Positions 34,501-42,596 of a stretch of DNA of 64,000 nucleotides are shown one piece after another. Under the pieces are notes generated by a model. It made no database searches. It was given only the letters and a program-made list of their open reading frames with translations, and had not been told where the DNA came from. Origin of the DNA: Actinomadura rupiterrae (GTDB taxonomy: Bacteria > Actinomycetota > Actinomycetes > Streptosporangiales > Streptosporangiaceae); contig NZ_JAMZEA010000015.1 of NCBI RefSeq assembly GCF_024172125.1, forward strand, positions 124,001 to 188,000, written 5' to 3'. The translations under genes and the position numbers were made by a program. The number at the start of each line of letters is the position of its first letter. The first letter of the stretch is position 1.

Positions 34501-36395
34501 GCGTCCTCAAGTGAGAACACCCCGGCCACATGCGCGGCCGCGACCTCGCCGATCGAGTGGCCGACAAGGAAGTCCGGACGAATCCCCCACGACTCCACCA
34601 GCCGGAACAACGCCACCTCAAGCGCGAAGATCGCAGGCTGGGTGAACTGCGTCTGGTTGAGGCGTTCTTCGTCGTCCCAGATCACGTCCTTCAGCGGAAG
34701 GTCGATCACTCCGCAGACCTCATCGAACGCCGACGCGAAGACCGGGAACGTCTCGTACAGCTCGCGCCCCATCCCGACGCGCTGGCTCCCTTGCCCGGTG
34801 AACAGGAAGGCGAGCTTACCCTCGGCGGCAACGCCGCTCACGCTCTCATCCCCGACGATGACCGCGCGATGTTCGAGCGCGGCCCGTCCGGTCGCCGCCG
34901 AGAACGCGACGTCCAGCGCGTCCCCTTGGGCGGCGGCCAGCCGGTCGATCTGGTCACGGATCGCTTCGGACGAGTGGGCGGACGCAACAAGCGGCACGAC
35001 CGGCAGCTCTTTACGCTCGACCTCCTGCGCCTGCGCCTCGGGCGCCTCCTCAATGATCACGTGCGCATTAGTGCCGCTGATCCCGAAGGACGAGACGCCC
35101 GCCCGGCGCGGACGATCGCCACGCGGCCAGTCGCGCGCCTCGGTGAGTAGTTCGACAGCGCCCGAGTCCCAGTCGACCTGCGGGGATGGCTCGTCCGCGT
35201 AAAGGCTCTTGGGCAGGACGCCGTGACGCATCGACTGGACGACCTTGATGATGCCCGCGACACCGGCCGCGGCCTGCGTGTGCCCCATGTTCGACTTGAT
35301 CGACCCGAGCCACAACGGCTCCTCGCGGTCGCGCCCATACGTGGCAAGCAGCGCCTGAGCCTCAATCGGGTCACCCAGCGTCGTCCCGGTGCCATGCGCT
35401 TCAACCGCGTCCACATCGGAGGGCGACAGACCCGCACTCTCCAGCGCCTGCCGAATAACGCGCCGCTGCGCGGGTCCGTTCGGCGCGGTAAGACCGTTGG
35501 ACGCGCCATCCTGGTTCAACGCAGATCCACGAATGACCGCAAGCACTTGGTGCCCATTCCGCTGCGCGTCCGAAAGACGCTCAAGCAGCAGAACACCGGC
35601 CCCTTCCGAACACCCGACACCATCGGCCGCAGCAGAGAACGACTTGCAACGCCCGTCCATAGCAAGCCCGCGCTGCTCGCTGAAGTACACGAACATGTCT
35701 GGAGTCGTCATAACGGTGACCCCGCCCGCCAACGCCAGCGTGCACTCACCGTTCCGAAGCGCGTTCATGGCCATGTGAACGGCCACCAGCGAAGAGGAGC
35801 AAGCAGTGTCGACCGACACAGCGGGCCCCTCCAGCCCAAGCGTGTAGGCGACCCGCCCCGACACGATGCTGCCGGCGTTACTACCGTTGGCATAATCGTG
35901 GTACATCACGCCGGCGAACACACCGGTCTGCGTCCCCTTCAACGACAGCGGGTCGATACCGGCCCGCTCAGCCGCCTCCCAGGCCGTCTCCAACAGCAAC
36001 CGCTGCTGCGGATCGGTTTCAATCGCCTCACGCGGGCTGATACCGAAGAACCCCGCGTCAAAGTCGGCCGCGTCATAGAGGAACCCGCCTTCCCGAGCCG
36101 CGCTCTTACCGGCCTTACCAGGCTCCGGGTCGTAGATCCCCTCCACGTCCCAGCCACGATCGGGCGGAAAGTCAGAGACAGCGTCCACGCCGTCCGCAAC
36201 GAGCTGCCACAGATCCTCTGGCGACGCGACACCACCCGGATAGCGGCATGCCATGGAGACGATCGCGATGGGCTCACGCTCACGCTCCTCCATTTCGGCG
36301 ATGCGCTTGCGGGCCGCGCGCAGATCCATCGTCGCGCGCTTGAGGTAATCGAGAAGCTTTTCCTCGTTGCGGTCCTCGCTGCCCACCAAAGCCAC
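31545..36395 (-). CDS. Type I modular PKS, one module with a truncated DH (PKS A)
   Basis: A 1616-residue extension module, not a loading module: the KS has catalytic Cys199, His334 and His372. Docking helix 1-40 (EEKLLDYLKRATMDL type); malonyl AT (Ser614 in GHSIG, HAFH 709-712); KR with LDD (1280-1282) and Tyr1337, B type; ACP Ser1499 in GFTSL. The DH keeps His898 in HDAFGAVVVP but spans only about 183 residues against about 280 in PKS C. The stretch with YGPVFQGL and HPALLD is missing, so there is no catalytic Asp and a beta-hydroxyl should remain. The C-terminal tail (SDSELFDALDKELG, about 1600-1614) is the common partner of N-termini like that of PKS B, which follows. GTG 36395 used; GTG 36386 is equally possible. 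Confidence 0.95.
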   Translation of the reverse strand: MALVGSEDRNEEKLLDYLKRATMDLRAARKRIAEMEEREREPIAIVSMACRYPGGVASPEDLWQLVADGVDAVSDFPPDRGWDVEGIYDPEPGKAGKSAAREGGFLYDAADFDAGFFGISPREAIETDPQQRLLLETAWEAAERAGIDPLSLKGTQTGVFAGVMYHDYANGSNAGSIVSGRVAYTLGLEGPAVSVDTACSSSLVAVHMAMNALRNGECTLALAGGVTVMTTPDMFVYFSEQRGLAMDGRCKSFSAAADGVGCSEGAGVLLLERLSDAQRNGHQVLAVIRGSALNQDGASNGLTAPNGPAQRRVIRQALESAGLSPSDVDAVEAHGTGTTLGDPIEAQALLATYGRDREEPLWLGSIKSNMGHTQAAAGVAGIIKVVQSMRHGVLPKSLYADEPSPQVDWDSGAVELLTEARDWPRGDRPRRAGVSSFGISGTNAHVIIEEAPEAQAQEVERKELPVVPLVASAHSSEAIRDQIDRLAAAQGDALDVAFSAATGRAALEHRAVIVGDESVSGVAAEGKLAFLFTGQGSQRVGMGRELYETFPVFASAFDEVCGVIDLPLKDVIWDDEERLNQTQFTQPAIFALEVALFRLVESWGIRPDFLVGHSIGEVAAAHVAGVFSLEDAAKLISARGSLMQALPGGGAMVAIQATEDEVTPLLDNDVSIAAVNSPSSLVISGTEDAVAKVAQQFGDRKQTRLSVSHAFHSPLMDPMLDDFRKVAESITYNGPEIRLVKDVTTPEYWVKHVRDAVRFADDVQQLAAEGVSRFLEIGPDGVLTAMAQQTADGTMAASLRREKPEIASLFLAIGLLFANGVDVDWNKVFDGRGARRVDLPTYPFQRKRYWLLEQPKAAAGADSVEHPLLTALVELPDDKGTVFTGRVSLDAQPWLAAHDAFGAVVVPGEVFLELALFGAEQTGRGRVDELNVATPLILADDETQSLRVLVETDGTLSVHSRRNDDTAWIKHAEAVLTGEATTNSPRDEDSYAALLKAAGLDEHDTATLAHAWQGVELNADGTLSIESAETRPITPDELRAATGGRDSLFHIEWVAATSTSENHGPRVVYECPQPSDDTPQAARAVVNDVLTAIQSWLGADRPEDERLVIVTHGATDGSNLGHAAVPGLVRAAEAEHPGRFVLLDLDAETQSIPDEIAHHDEPELVVRGGEIRVPRLARVPATSTNAPIWNTDGTVLITGGTSGLGALVARHLVENHGVHDLLLTSRRGMDTPGAAELAAELKKQGAAVEIAACDVADRSAVENLLKNRTLTGVIHSAGVLDDALIGALTQERLDNVLRPKLDAARNLDELTRNQNLTAFVLFSSIAGTLGGAGQGNYAAANAYLDALARNRAAQGLPALSLGWGPWTQVGGMADRMDDAEVQRLARSGMPPLTPEDGLALFDAATQPGRPAATVPVRFDLAALRDQAELGLVPPMLSGLVRTRTNAPVSWEARLDGLTDAERERLLLETVRDRVARILGHEGAAAVEPDRAFNEMGFTSLAAVELRNALNAETGLKLPATLVFDHPSARAVAVHLSEELRPAETDPAEPLLAELDRLEAALTGLDASDDARVRVTARLEAVLRRTREAATAEAATDFTSASDSELFDALDKELGFS

Positions 36396-36423
36396 CCCGG
36401 TTGTGAAGAAATCGCCGAATGCG

Positions 36424-36437
36424 ACACGGCGCCGTGT
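36424..36437. promoter_or_regulatory. Perfect 14-bp palindrome at PKS A start site
   Basis: ACACGGCGCCGTGT is its own reverse complement and lies immediately downstream of the predicted transcription start (about 36440) of the PKS A-B-C unit. That is a repressor-like position. No cognate protein can be named. Confidence 0.4.
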
Positions 36438-36446
36438 TCCGGGTTC

Positions 36447-36493
36447 ACGCTACGGAGACCAACAAACCCCCCCAAGCCCCTAGCCGCCCCTAA
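36447..36493 (-). promoter_or_regulatory. Predicted regulon promoter for the PKS A-B-C operon
   Basis: Minus strand: TTAGGGG (36493-36487) and CTAGGGG (36483-36477), 10 nt apart, then 24 nt to TAGCGT (36452-36447). The heptamer pair has a near-identical partner at 48787-48803. Predicted start near 36440 gives a leader of about 45 nt. Confidence 0.65.
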
Positions 36494-36881
36494 CGTCCCC
36501 CACCCGCCCAGGCGCCCCCAGCCCGTACAGGTCGACAACCACACGCCGACAGCCACGGGCCTGCCGTTCTATCGACGGCCTCGAACGCGCAAGCCGAGCT
36601 GACCTGACGACACCGGGCCATGAGGCCGTCAGCCCGATAGGACCATCAGCCCGCTGCCCGAACGGATGGCCGACCACTGCTGTTAGCGCACGGGTTCGGC
36701 CCGGCCACGCCTGCTGGTTTGGCTCATCCTCCTGGACGACCAGCCCGCGGCTCGCACAACGCCCCGAGCAAGCAGCGCTTGCAGTCTGGCTGGGTCATGG
36801 CGCCGAGGCACCGTGCCATGGAGTTACGCCATCAGGATGACGTCCCTTCCTCCGGCCTTGTCCACACCGTAGGGTCGCGCC
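36494..36881. other. Intergenic, no gene recognised
   Basis: Divergent region between PKS A and cutA. Short open frames here have no ribosome site or recognisable product. The part next to the PKS promoter is C-rich on the plus strand. Confidence 0.6.
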
Positions 36882-37202
36882 ATGACCGATGTCCTGCAGG
36901 TCTTGACCACTGCCGACAATCGCGAGACCGCTCTGCAGCTGCTGCAGTCGGCCGTGTCCGCCAAGCTTGCGGCCTCCGGTCAGGTCAGCGGCCCAGTCGC
37001 CTCCGCGTTCTGGCACCTGGGAGAACTCGGCAAGGGTGAGGAATGGGTACTCACCCTGCGCACCACACGGGACCGCTACGAAGAGCTGGAGCAGCACCTT
37101 ATCGAGCATCATCCTTGGGACAACCCGGAAGTGACCTTCACTGTGATCGCGGGCGGCTCGGCGAGCTACATGAATTGGGTCAGGCAAGCGACGTCTGCCT
37201 AG
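36882..37202 (+). CDS. cutA: CutA-like divalent-cation tolerance protein
   Basis: A 106-residue protein with the CutA1 size and plan. The second half has the family pattern RYEELEQHLIEHHPWDNPEV followed by ITVIAGG-like and SYMNWV segments, matching the usual LxxxIxxxHPYxxPEI...YLxWI. CutA proteins are small trimeric alpha/beta (ferredoxin-like) proteins linked to copper and other cation tolerance; their exact activity is unsettled. No clear ribosome-binding site precedes the ATG, so translation may be weak or leaderless. It is divergent from PKS A and shows no functional link to it. Confidence 0.85.
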   Translation: MTDVLQVLTTADNRETALQLLQSAVSAKLAASGQVSGPVASAFWHLGELGKGEEWVLTLRTTRDRYEELEQHLIEHHPWDNPEVTFTVIAGGSASYMNWVRQATSA

Positions 37203-37310
37203 CCCATCCAGGGCGTCGCAGAGGCCAAGGAACGTAAAGACGCCGGCCAAAGCCGAGACCGTGTGCAGGCAACCACGTGCGCCCCGACTTCGCGGTCCGG
37301 TTGCCATTGG

Positions 37311-37880
37311 TCAGCGCATCGAGGATGCGTTTCGGTGGGCTTGTTCAGCAGCGTCAAGTGCCAGGTTCCAGGGGTAGGAGTCGAGTCGAGAGCCGCCGGT
37401 GCCAGGTGGGTGGGGTTCGAACTCTCCCGGGCCGTAGAGCACGCGCACGCCCATGGCGCGCAGGTCGGAGATGCTGCGGGAGAGCGGCGGGTTGGCTGCG
37501 AGGGCGGAGTTGATGAAGGGCAGCACGACGGTCGGGACGCCGAGCGGGACGAGTTCGGCCAGCAGACCGAGGGGGTAGTTGTCGGCGATCCCCAGCGCCC
37601 ACTTGTTGAGGGTGTTGTAGGTGGCGGGCGCAACGATGATGGCTTGAGCCTTGGGCAGACTTCCGGCCTCGCCGGGCTTGCGGTGGCGGGACCGGACGGG
37701 ATGTCCGGTCAGATTTTCCAGCTCGGCAGCGTCCATGAAGTCAACGGCGTTGGGGCTGGGAATGACACAGACGTCCCAGCCGCGTTCTTGTGCTTGTGCG
37801 ACGAGCCGCTCGACGTGGGAGGCGGGTCCGGCCGCGCAGACAATGACGTACAGGACGGGGCGGGAAGCTGTGTCGCTCAC
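37311..37880 (-). CDS. Flavoprotein, phosphopantothenoylcysteine decarboxylase-like
   Basis: A 189-residue protein of the flavoprotein (HFCD-like) fold: an early VLYVIVCAAGPASH strand and loop, then the signature APATYNTLNKWALGIADN, which in this family contacts FMN and the substrate. It lacks the CoaC synthetase part, so it is not the housekeeping CoaBC. Start GTG 37880 overlaps the stop of the upstream XRE gene (GTGA), so translation is coupled. Such flavoprotein/XRE pairs are, as I recall, frequent in actinomycetes; the substrate is unknown. An oxidative decarboxylation or FMN-dependent redox role is inferred from fold only. Confidence 0.8.
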   Translation of the reverse strand: MSDTASRPVLYVIVCAAGPASHVERLVAQAQERGWDVCVIPSPNAVDFMDAAELENLTGHPVRSRHRKPGEAGSLPKAQAIIVAPATYNTLNKWALGIADNYPLGLLAELVPLGVPTVVLPFINSALAANPPLSRSISDLRAMGVRVLYGPGEFEPHPPGTGGSRLDSYPWNLALDAAEQAHRNASSMR

Positions 37881-39094
37881 ACCGGTAGTCCAGCGTGGAC
37901 CGCCAGCTGTCGCAAGCGCGCCGAGCCGTGGATCTGGTCCCGTGACTCCCACAAGCCCGCGATCAACTCCTGGGCCAAGGGTCGGCGGCGGACTTCCTGG
38001 GGCGCGGTCTCGTCCGCCTCCCAGAGTGCCGTCACAGCCTGGTCGAGGTTGCCGCATCGTCTGTGCGCCTCGGCGAGATCGAGGAGGAAGTTGGCTTTGC
38101 GCTCGCGTGGCAGGCGGGCCAGCGCGTCCGCTTCGACGTGGCTCGCTGCGGCCAGGGCGGCCCTCCCGTCCCCGAACCGGACGAGCGCCGATACCCGATG
38201 CAACAGGACATTCGCCGTCCCGAACGCGGTGTTGCGGTCCTCGTAGCCCGGACCGAGTCTCTGTGCGATCGCCTCGGCTTTGGCGTGCATGGCGCGGGCG
38301 ACGTCGGCGTCTCCGGCGCGGGCGGCCGCGATCTCGGCCGCGAGCCACACCATGCCGACCAACGACAACACGTCCGGCGAAGCGTCGCACAGCGTGGGTT
38401 CCAGCTCCGCCGCTGTCGCCCTGAGCTGGTCCAATGCCTCGGGCATGAGCCCGGTCGACATCAGCGCCCGGCCGACGCAACGGCCCGCCCGCGCGAGGGA
38501 GGCCGGGTCGCCGGCAAGGCGTGCGGCGGACATGGCACGGTCGGCGGCGAGCCACGCCAGGTCGTGGGCACCGAACTTGTGCAGGGTCGAAGCGGCCAAC
38601 TTGTAGATCATGACCAGCAGGGCAGCCGCTTCGCGCCGCTGCTGCTCGTGCGTCTTGATCGCCCGCTGCCCGTCGTCGATGAGGCTCGGAAGAGTTCGCC
38701 CGACGACCGCGAAATCGGATGCCAAGAACGCTTCGAGGGCGTAAGAGACCTGTCCTGAGAGTCTGCCGAGGTCAGGCTGGTGATCGCGCTCCATCTGCGG
38801 CTGTGCGATGGGGTATCGGGCAAGCGCTGACTTGATCGCGTTGACCTCGGCCGCGTCCGGACGTCGGCGTGCTCGTTCGGCCTCGTCGTCGTCCACCAGG
38901 ACACGCCATGAGACCTGGAGCGCGTCGGCGACGCGCTCGATCATCGGGAGGCGAACCAGGCTTCGCTCGCCTGCCTCGATCTTCTCGACCCAGCTGAGGG
39001 AACGGCCGATCTGGTCGGCGAAGTGCCGGCGCGTCATACCGCGCCGCTCGCGCCAATAGGCGACGCGACGTCCGATCTTCGTGTTGTCGGTCAT
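37877..39094 (-). CDS. XRE-family regulator with long helical C-terminal domain
   Basis: A 405-residue protein. Residues 1-65 form a helix-turn-helix: RVAYWRERRGMTRRHFADQI, then SLSWVEKIEAGER. The remaining 330 residues are Ala/Leu/Arg-rich helices resembling tetratricopeptide repeats (ALDQLRATAAELEP, KANFLLDLAEAHRRCGN), a usual sensor or partner domain of these regulators. ATG 39094 chosen with GGGG at a suitable distance; 14 further residues upstream are possible. It is coupled to the flavoprotein downstream and divergent from four small genes starting at 39256, over a 161-nt shared region, so it may control both sides. Confidence 0.85.
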   Translation of the reverse strand: MTDNTKIGRRVAYWRERRGMTRRHFADQIGRSLSWVEKIEAGERSLVRLPMIERVADALQVSWRVLVDDDEAERARRRPDAAEVNAIKSALARYPIAQPQMERDHQPDLGRLSGQVSYALEAFLASDFAVVGRTLPSLIDDGQRAIKTHEQQRREAAALLVMIYKLAASTLHKFGAHDLAWLAADRAMSAARLAGDPASLARAGRCVGRALMSTGLMPEALDQLRATAAELEPTLCDASPDVLSLVGMVWLAAEIAAARAGDADVARAMHAKAEAIAQRLGPGYEDRNTAFGTANVLLHRVSALVRFGDGRAALAAASHVEADALARLPRERKANFLLDLAEAHRRCGNLDQAVTALWEADETAPQEVRRRPLAQELIAGLWESRDQIHGSARLRQLAVHAGLPV

Positions 39095-39255
39095 CGGCGA
39101 CAGAATCCCCGCCTGGCGGAAGCACGATCCACACAAATTGTACGGTCCCCGCCCTCACGGTCGCTCTAGCTTCGCCTTTGACGCAGAACAGCCGGCGCGC
39201 CTGCCTGGGCAGGTGACAGGCCGCGCTCCTCACTCGCAAACTCTGGAGGTTTCCG

Positions 39256-39624
39256 ATGCGACGCCTGCGACGGCAGGAGGGGCGGCATGCGGCCGGTAGC
39301 GTGCCCGCCTCGGGCGATGCCTCGTCCACGGACGAGCCGAAGGAACGGACCGAGCGGATCACCACGCTCAGCGATCTGGCGGACGCCTGCCAGCTGGCCG
39401 GGATGCGCGTGGCGTGGGGGCCGTTGAGCGGCGGAGCGACGCGCCACGTCCGCGTGTGGGTGGTCGGGGCGACGCCGGTCGGGGTGCGCGCCGACTTCGT
39501 GGGCGGCGCATGGTTTTACGTCTGGCACACCGGTGCAGATGAAGGGCGCAGTATCGCCACCGCGGACGACGTGACCGTCACCGTGGACGTGATCCGGTAC
39601 GTCCTGCACCGGCGGGTCATGTGA
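39256..39624 (+). CDS. Hypothetical protein, first of four coupled small genes
   Basis: A 122-residue protein, not recognised. GGAGG lies at good distance before the ATG. The first 35 residues are charged and probably disordered; the rest looks like a compact alpha/beta domain (LADACQLAGMRVAWGPLSG, HVRVWVVG, GGAWFYVWHTG, VTVTVDVIRYVLHRR). No signal peptide or membrane segment. Its stop overlaps the next start (ATGTGATG). It is transcribed away from the XRE regulator. Confidence 0.75.
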   Translation: MRRLRRQEGRHAAGSVPASGDASSTDEPKERTERITTLSDLADACQLAGMRVAWGPLSGGATRHVRVWVVGATPVGVRADFVGGAWFYVWHTGADEGRSIATADDVTVTVDVIRYVLHRRVM

Positions 39625-40073
39625 TGGACGAGACCAGACGCGGGCAGGGTCCGTACGATCACTATGCCACCCCGCCCGAACTCGCGGAGATCGTCACGGA
39701 TGCGGTGATCGAAGAGCACATGGGACGCGGAACCGTCACGGAAACGCTTGCGCTGGTGGCACTCAGGGCTCGACAGGAGTCCGACATCGCCCGCGAGCGG
39801 GTGTCGCTCGTCCACCGCGCGTACCGGGCCGCGATGGCGCGCGCCGGGAGCAACGAGCGATTCGCGAAGTACGTTGCGGGGCTCGCGGTAGCGATCCTCG
39901 AAGAACCCAAGCTGCTCGACATCCTCAATCTCGCGGACGTTGCGACGTGGGACAACCTTGCGCGGCTCGGCGACGCCCAGGACCAGCGCGAGAGCCGCGA
40001 CCAGGGCGACAGGAGCAGGACATGCAGCCGAGCAAAGACATCGAGCAACGGGCCGACCGGTCCTCAGTCATGA
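39624..40073 (+). CDS. Hypothetical helical protein
   Basis: A 149-residue soluble protein, not recognised. ATG 39624 overlaps the preceding stop codon, so translation is probably coupled. The body (residues 15-115) is helical and charged (ELAEIVTDAVIEEHMGRG, ALRARQESDIARERVSLVHRAYRAAMARAG), followed by LLDILNLADVATWDNLARLGD. The tail (about 118-149) is hydrophilic and lies over the start of the next small gene. Similar small genes near XRE regulators are common in actinomycetes, without a known function. Confidence 0.7.
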   Translation: MDETRRGQGPYDHYATPPELAEIVTDAVIEEHMGRGTVTETLALVALRARQESDIARERVSLVHRAYRAAMARAGSNERFAKYVAGLAVAILEEPKLLDILNLADVATWDNLARLGDAQDQRESRDQGDRSRTCSRAKTSSNGPTGPQS

Positions 40074-40156
40074 CCAACGCCGCGCCGCCGATGCTGGGCG
40101 ACAGGCGCGCGGCGGAGCTCAGCCACCGCATTTCCGAACTTGAGGAGGTCGTATGA
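40022..40156 (+). CDS. Small ORF, 44 residues
   Basis: Starts at ATG 40022 behind CAGGAGCAGGAC, a good ribosome site, and overlaps the next gene by ATGA. The product is charged and helical (IEQRADRSSV, ELSHRISELEEVV) with no signal or membrane segment. It overlaps the end of the previous gene by 52 nt in another frame. Its ribosome site and the ATGA junction make it a credible small protein or translational coupler. Confidence 0.5.
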   Translation: MQPSKDIEQRADRSSVMTNAAPPMLGDRRAAELSHRISELEEVV

Positions 40157-40527
40157 CAACCCAGCAGAACGAGCACGGCCGCGTCTTCCGCGAGGCGTGG
40201 ATTGCCGGAGTGCGGAAGCATTTCCCCGGGGAACCCAAGCCCGGCTACGTCGCCGACTGGGACGACACTCCAGACTGGGAGCGTCAGGCAGCCGGCGCGG
40301 TCTACAACCAAGTCGCCCATTTCGTGGAGATCGCCGATGGCGCGACCCGGCACCTGTCCCGGGAGCAGAAGGGGCGCTTCGTCGCGCTGTGCTGGATCGC
40401 CCAGATCCACAAGCACATCCCCAACCCCAAGCCGTCCTACGTCGCCGACTGGGACGACATGCCGTCATGGCAGCAGGAGACCGACAGCGACATCTTCGAG
40501 GAGATCGAGAGGCGCAACCGTCCCTAG
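40153..40527 (+). CDS. Hypothetical protein with internally duplicated PKPxYVADWDD motif
   Basis: A 124-residue protein with a strong site (GAGGAGG) 6 nt before the ATG. It is built of two halves of about 60 residues. Each has a helix ending in RKHFPGEPKPGYVADWDD or HKHIPNPKPSYVADWDD, then W(E/Q)xx and an acidic helix. The family is not recognised. The repeated Asp-Trp-Asp-Asp tips could bind a cation or a partner, but this is speculation. It is the last member of the coupled small-gene array; a convergent gene follows after 80 nt. Confidence 0.75.
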   Translation: MTTQQNEHGRVFREAWIAGVRKHFPGEPKPGYVADWDDTPDWERQAAGAVYNQVAHFVEIADGATRHLSREQKGRFVALCWIAQIHKHIPNPKPSYVADWDDMPSWQQETDSDIFEEIERRNRP

Positions 40528-40607
40528 CCGTCTGACTGGCCGTTCACGGCGGACTGATCCGCCAGCCCGACCTCGCGGGTCTGATGGGGCCTTGGTCCAG
40601 GGGCGGG

Positions 40608-41432
40608 TCATGCGGATTGCCAGGTGGGGGCGTGTTCGGTGGCGAAGGCGGTGAAGGTTCGGGCGGGGTGGGCGGTTAGGCGTTCGATGGTGTTGGTGAT
40701 GGTGGCGTCGGAGCCGTCGCGGATTTGGGAGAAGAGGGCGGCTTGCCAGGTGATGGTGCGCTCGGGGGCTCCGGCGGCGCGCATTGCTTCGGTGTGGGCG
40801 GACGGGTCTAGAGGGACGTAGCGCAGGTCGCGGTCGGCGACTTTGCTCAGGATTTCCAGGGCCTCGGTGTGGGTGAGGGCCTCGGGGCCGGTGAGTTCGT
40901 ATGTCTGGCCCGAGTGGCCGTCCGAGGTGAGGGCTATGGCGGCGACCTCCGCGATATCGCGGGTGTCGACGAAGCTCACTGCGGCGTCCCCGGCCGGGAG
41001 TTCCAGCGTTCCGTTCTGGAGGGCCGGTAGGAAGCCTTCGGCGAAGTTCTGCTGGAACCAGTTCGGGCGCAGGATGGTCCATTCCTTCCCGGAGTTCTGG
41101 ACGTCTCGCTCCCAGCCGGCCATTGGGACTATGGAAGGCAGTTTGTCCGCGCCGATTACCGATAGGAGGACGATCCGGCGGACGTTGGTTGCGGTCGCCA
41201 GCAGGTCGCGCAGCAGGACGTCCGCGTCGGGCTGGGCGTACGGGCCGACGATGTAGAGGGCGTCGGCGCCCTCTAGGGCGGGCTTCCAGGTGGTGCGGTC
41301 GGCCCAGTCGAAGCGGACTCCGTCGGGCGACGGGTTGCGGATCGCCGCGAGCGCTTCGGCGCCGCGTGCCGTCAGCGCGTCCATCACGGCCCGGCCCGTC
41401 TTGCCGGTCGCTCCGATCACCAGAACCTTCAT
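40608..41432 (-). CDS. NmrA-like NAD(P)-binding protein
   Basis: A 274-residue atypical short-chain dehydrogenase. The N-terminus KVLVIGATGKTGRAV is a dinucleotide-binding GxxGxxG motif; VRRIVLLSVIGAD, TILRPNWFQQNF and SFVDTRDIAEVAA are usual in NmrA/QOR2-like proteins. These act either as NAD(P)H-dependent quinone or other reductases, or as redox sensors. ATG 41432 preferred because GAGGGAG lies 8 nt upstream; GTG 41441 is too close to that site. Divergent from the AraC-type regulator with 113 nt between them, a common arrangement in which the regulator controls the reductase. Confidence 0.85.
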   Translation of the reverse strand: MKVLVIGATGKTGRAVMDALTARGAEALAAIRNPSPDGVRFDWADRTTWKPALEGADALYIVGPYAQPDADVLLRDLLATATNVRRIVLLSVIGADKLPSIVPMAGWERDVQNSGKEWTILRPNWFQQNFAEGFLPALQNGTLELPAGDAAVSFVDTRDIAEVAAIALTSDGHSGQTYELTGPEALTHTEALEILSKVADRDLRYVPLDPSAHTEAMRAAGAPERTITWQAALFSQIRDGSDATITNTIERLTAHPARTFTAFATEHAPTWQSA

Positions 41433-41545
41433 CTCAGGCACTCCCTCTGTTTGCTGACGTGGATGAGATTAGGGCTCTGTAGCCGGACGATGAATGCTGC
41501 AAGATCCGGATTTCATGTCTGTGCGTCCGGCGTTAGGGTCTGGGC

Positions 41546-42469
41546 ATGGATGTCCTGGCCGATGCTCTGGCCGCCATGCGCGCCGGTCCCGTCCGGTCTG
41601 CTCGTACCGAGGTCAGGGGGCCGTGGGGGCTGCGCTTCCCTGCTATCACCGGGGCGAGTTTCCACGTTGTCCTTCAGGGCTCCTGCTGGCTGCTCCCGGA
41701 CGGTGGCGGGGAACCGTTGCAGCTCGGTACCGGGCATGCGGTGTTTCTCCGCCACGGCAGTGCGCACGTCCTCGCGGACGATCCGGCCACGCCGCCCGTT
41801 GACTTCCGGCCGGGCCGTTGGAAGCCGGGCACGACGATCGGACGGGTGGAGATCGACGGTCCCGGAGAGCGTGCGCTGCTGTTGTGTGGGGCGTATCAGC
41901 TCGGTCGCAGCCGTCCGCATCCGCTGACCCGCGAGCTCCCCGACGTCCTGCACGTGCCACCGGGGCAGCGCGCGCTCGGGTCCACCATCGACCTGCTCAG
42001 CGGCGAGTTGGAGGACTACCGCCCCGGACGGGACGGGATCGTGCCCGCGCTCGTCGACGCGATGCTGCTCTACATCCTGCGGGCCTGGGCGGACGAGCGC
42101 GCCGGAGCAGCCCCGGGCGGGTGGGCGTCCGCCATCACCGATCCGGCTATCAGCGCCGCATTGGCCGCGCTCCACGAGGAACCTGGGCGGCTGTGGACAG
42201 TGCAGGAACTCGGCTCGCGCGCCGGTTTGTCGCGGTCGGCGTTCGCCGAGCGGTTCACCGGGCTGGTGGGCGAACCACCGCTGACCTACCTCACGTGGTG
42301 GCGCATGACGACGGCCGCGCGCCTGCTGCTGGAATCCGATGCTCCGCTCAGTGCCGTGGCAGCGCAGGTCGGCTACCAGTCGGAGTTCGCGTTCGCCAAG
42401 GCATTCAAGCGCGAGTACGGCCTGGCACCCGGCCGCTATCGCCGCGCCGAGCGCTCCCAGGCCGGCTAG
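41546..42469 (+). CDS. AraC-family regulator with cupin-like sensor
   Basis: A 307-residue protein. The N-terminal half (about 1-170) has the cupin-like pattern of AraC ligand domains (SFHVVLQGSCWLLPDGG, LGTGHAVFLRHGSAHVL). The C-terminal 100 residues contain both helix-turn-helices: VQELGSRAGLSRSAFAERF and LSAVAAQVGYQSEFAFAKAF, ending in YGLAPGRYRR. Ligand unknown. Its likely target is the divergent NmrA-like gene. Confidence 0.9.
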   Translation: MDVLADALAAMRAGPVRSARTEVRGPWGLRFPAITGASFHVVLQGSCWLLPDGGGEPLQLGTGHAVFLRHGSAHVLADDPATPPVDFRPGRWKPGTTIGRVEIDGPGERALLLCGAYQLGRSRPHPLTRELPDVLHVPPGQRALGSTIDLLSGELEDYRPGRDGIVPALVDAMLLYILRAWADERAGAAPGGWASAITDPAISAALAALHEEPGRLWTVQELGSRAGLSRSAFAERFTGLVGEPPLTYLTWWRMTTAARLLLESDAPLSAVAAQVGYQSEFAFAKAFKREYGLAPGRYRRAERSQAG

Positions 42470-42596
42470 GGCAGCAGCCACGAGGCCCACACCAGACGAG
42501 CCCGTGGCGTGTGCTTTGGATCGTCGATTCCAAGAGTGTGCTGACCTGGGAGGCGAACGTGCCCCAAGCCGCTCGCACTCAAGAACGGAAGATGAC

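Noticed and set aside
31545..36395. PKS A as a loading module.
   Set aside because: Its KS keeps the active Cys rather than Gln, and a full docking helix precedes it, so it accepts a chain from an upstream synthase.
36719..37039. 106-codon frame overlapping cutA.
   Set aside because: No family resemblance or ribosome site; cutA in another frame has clear family motifs.
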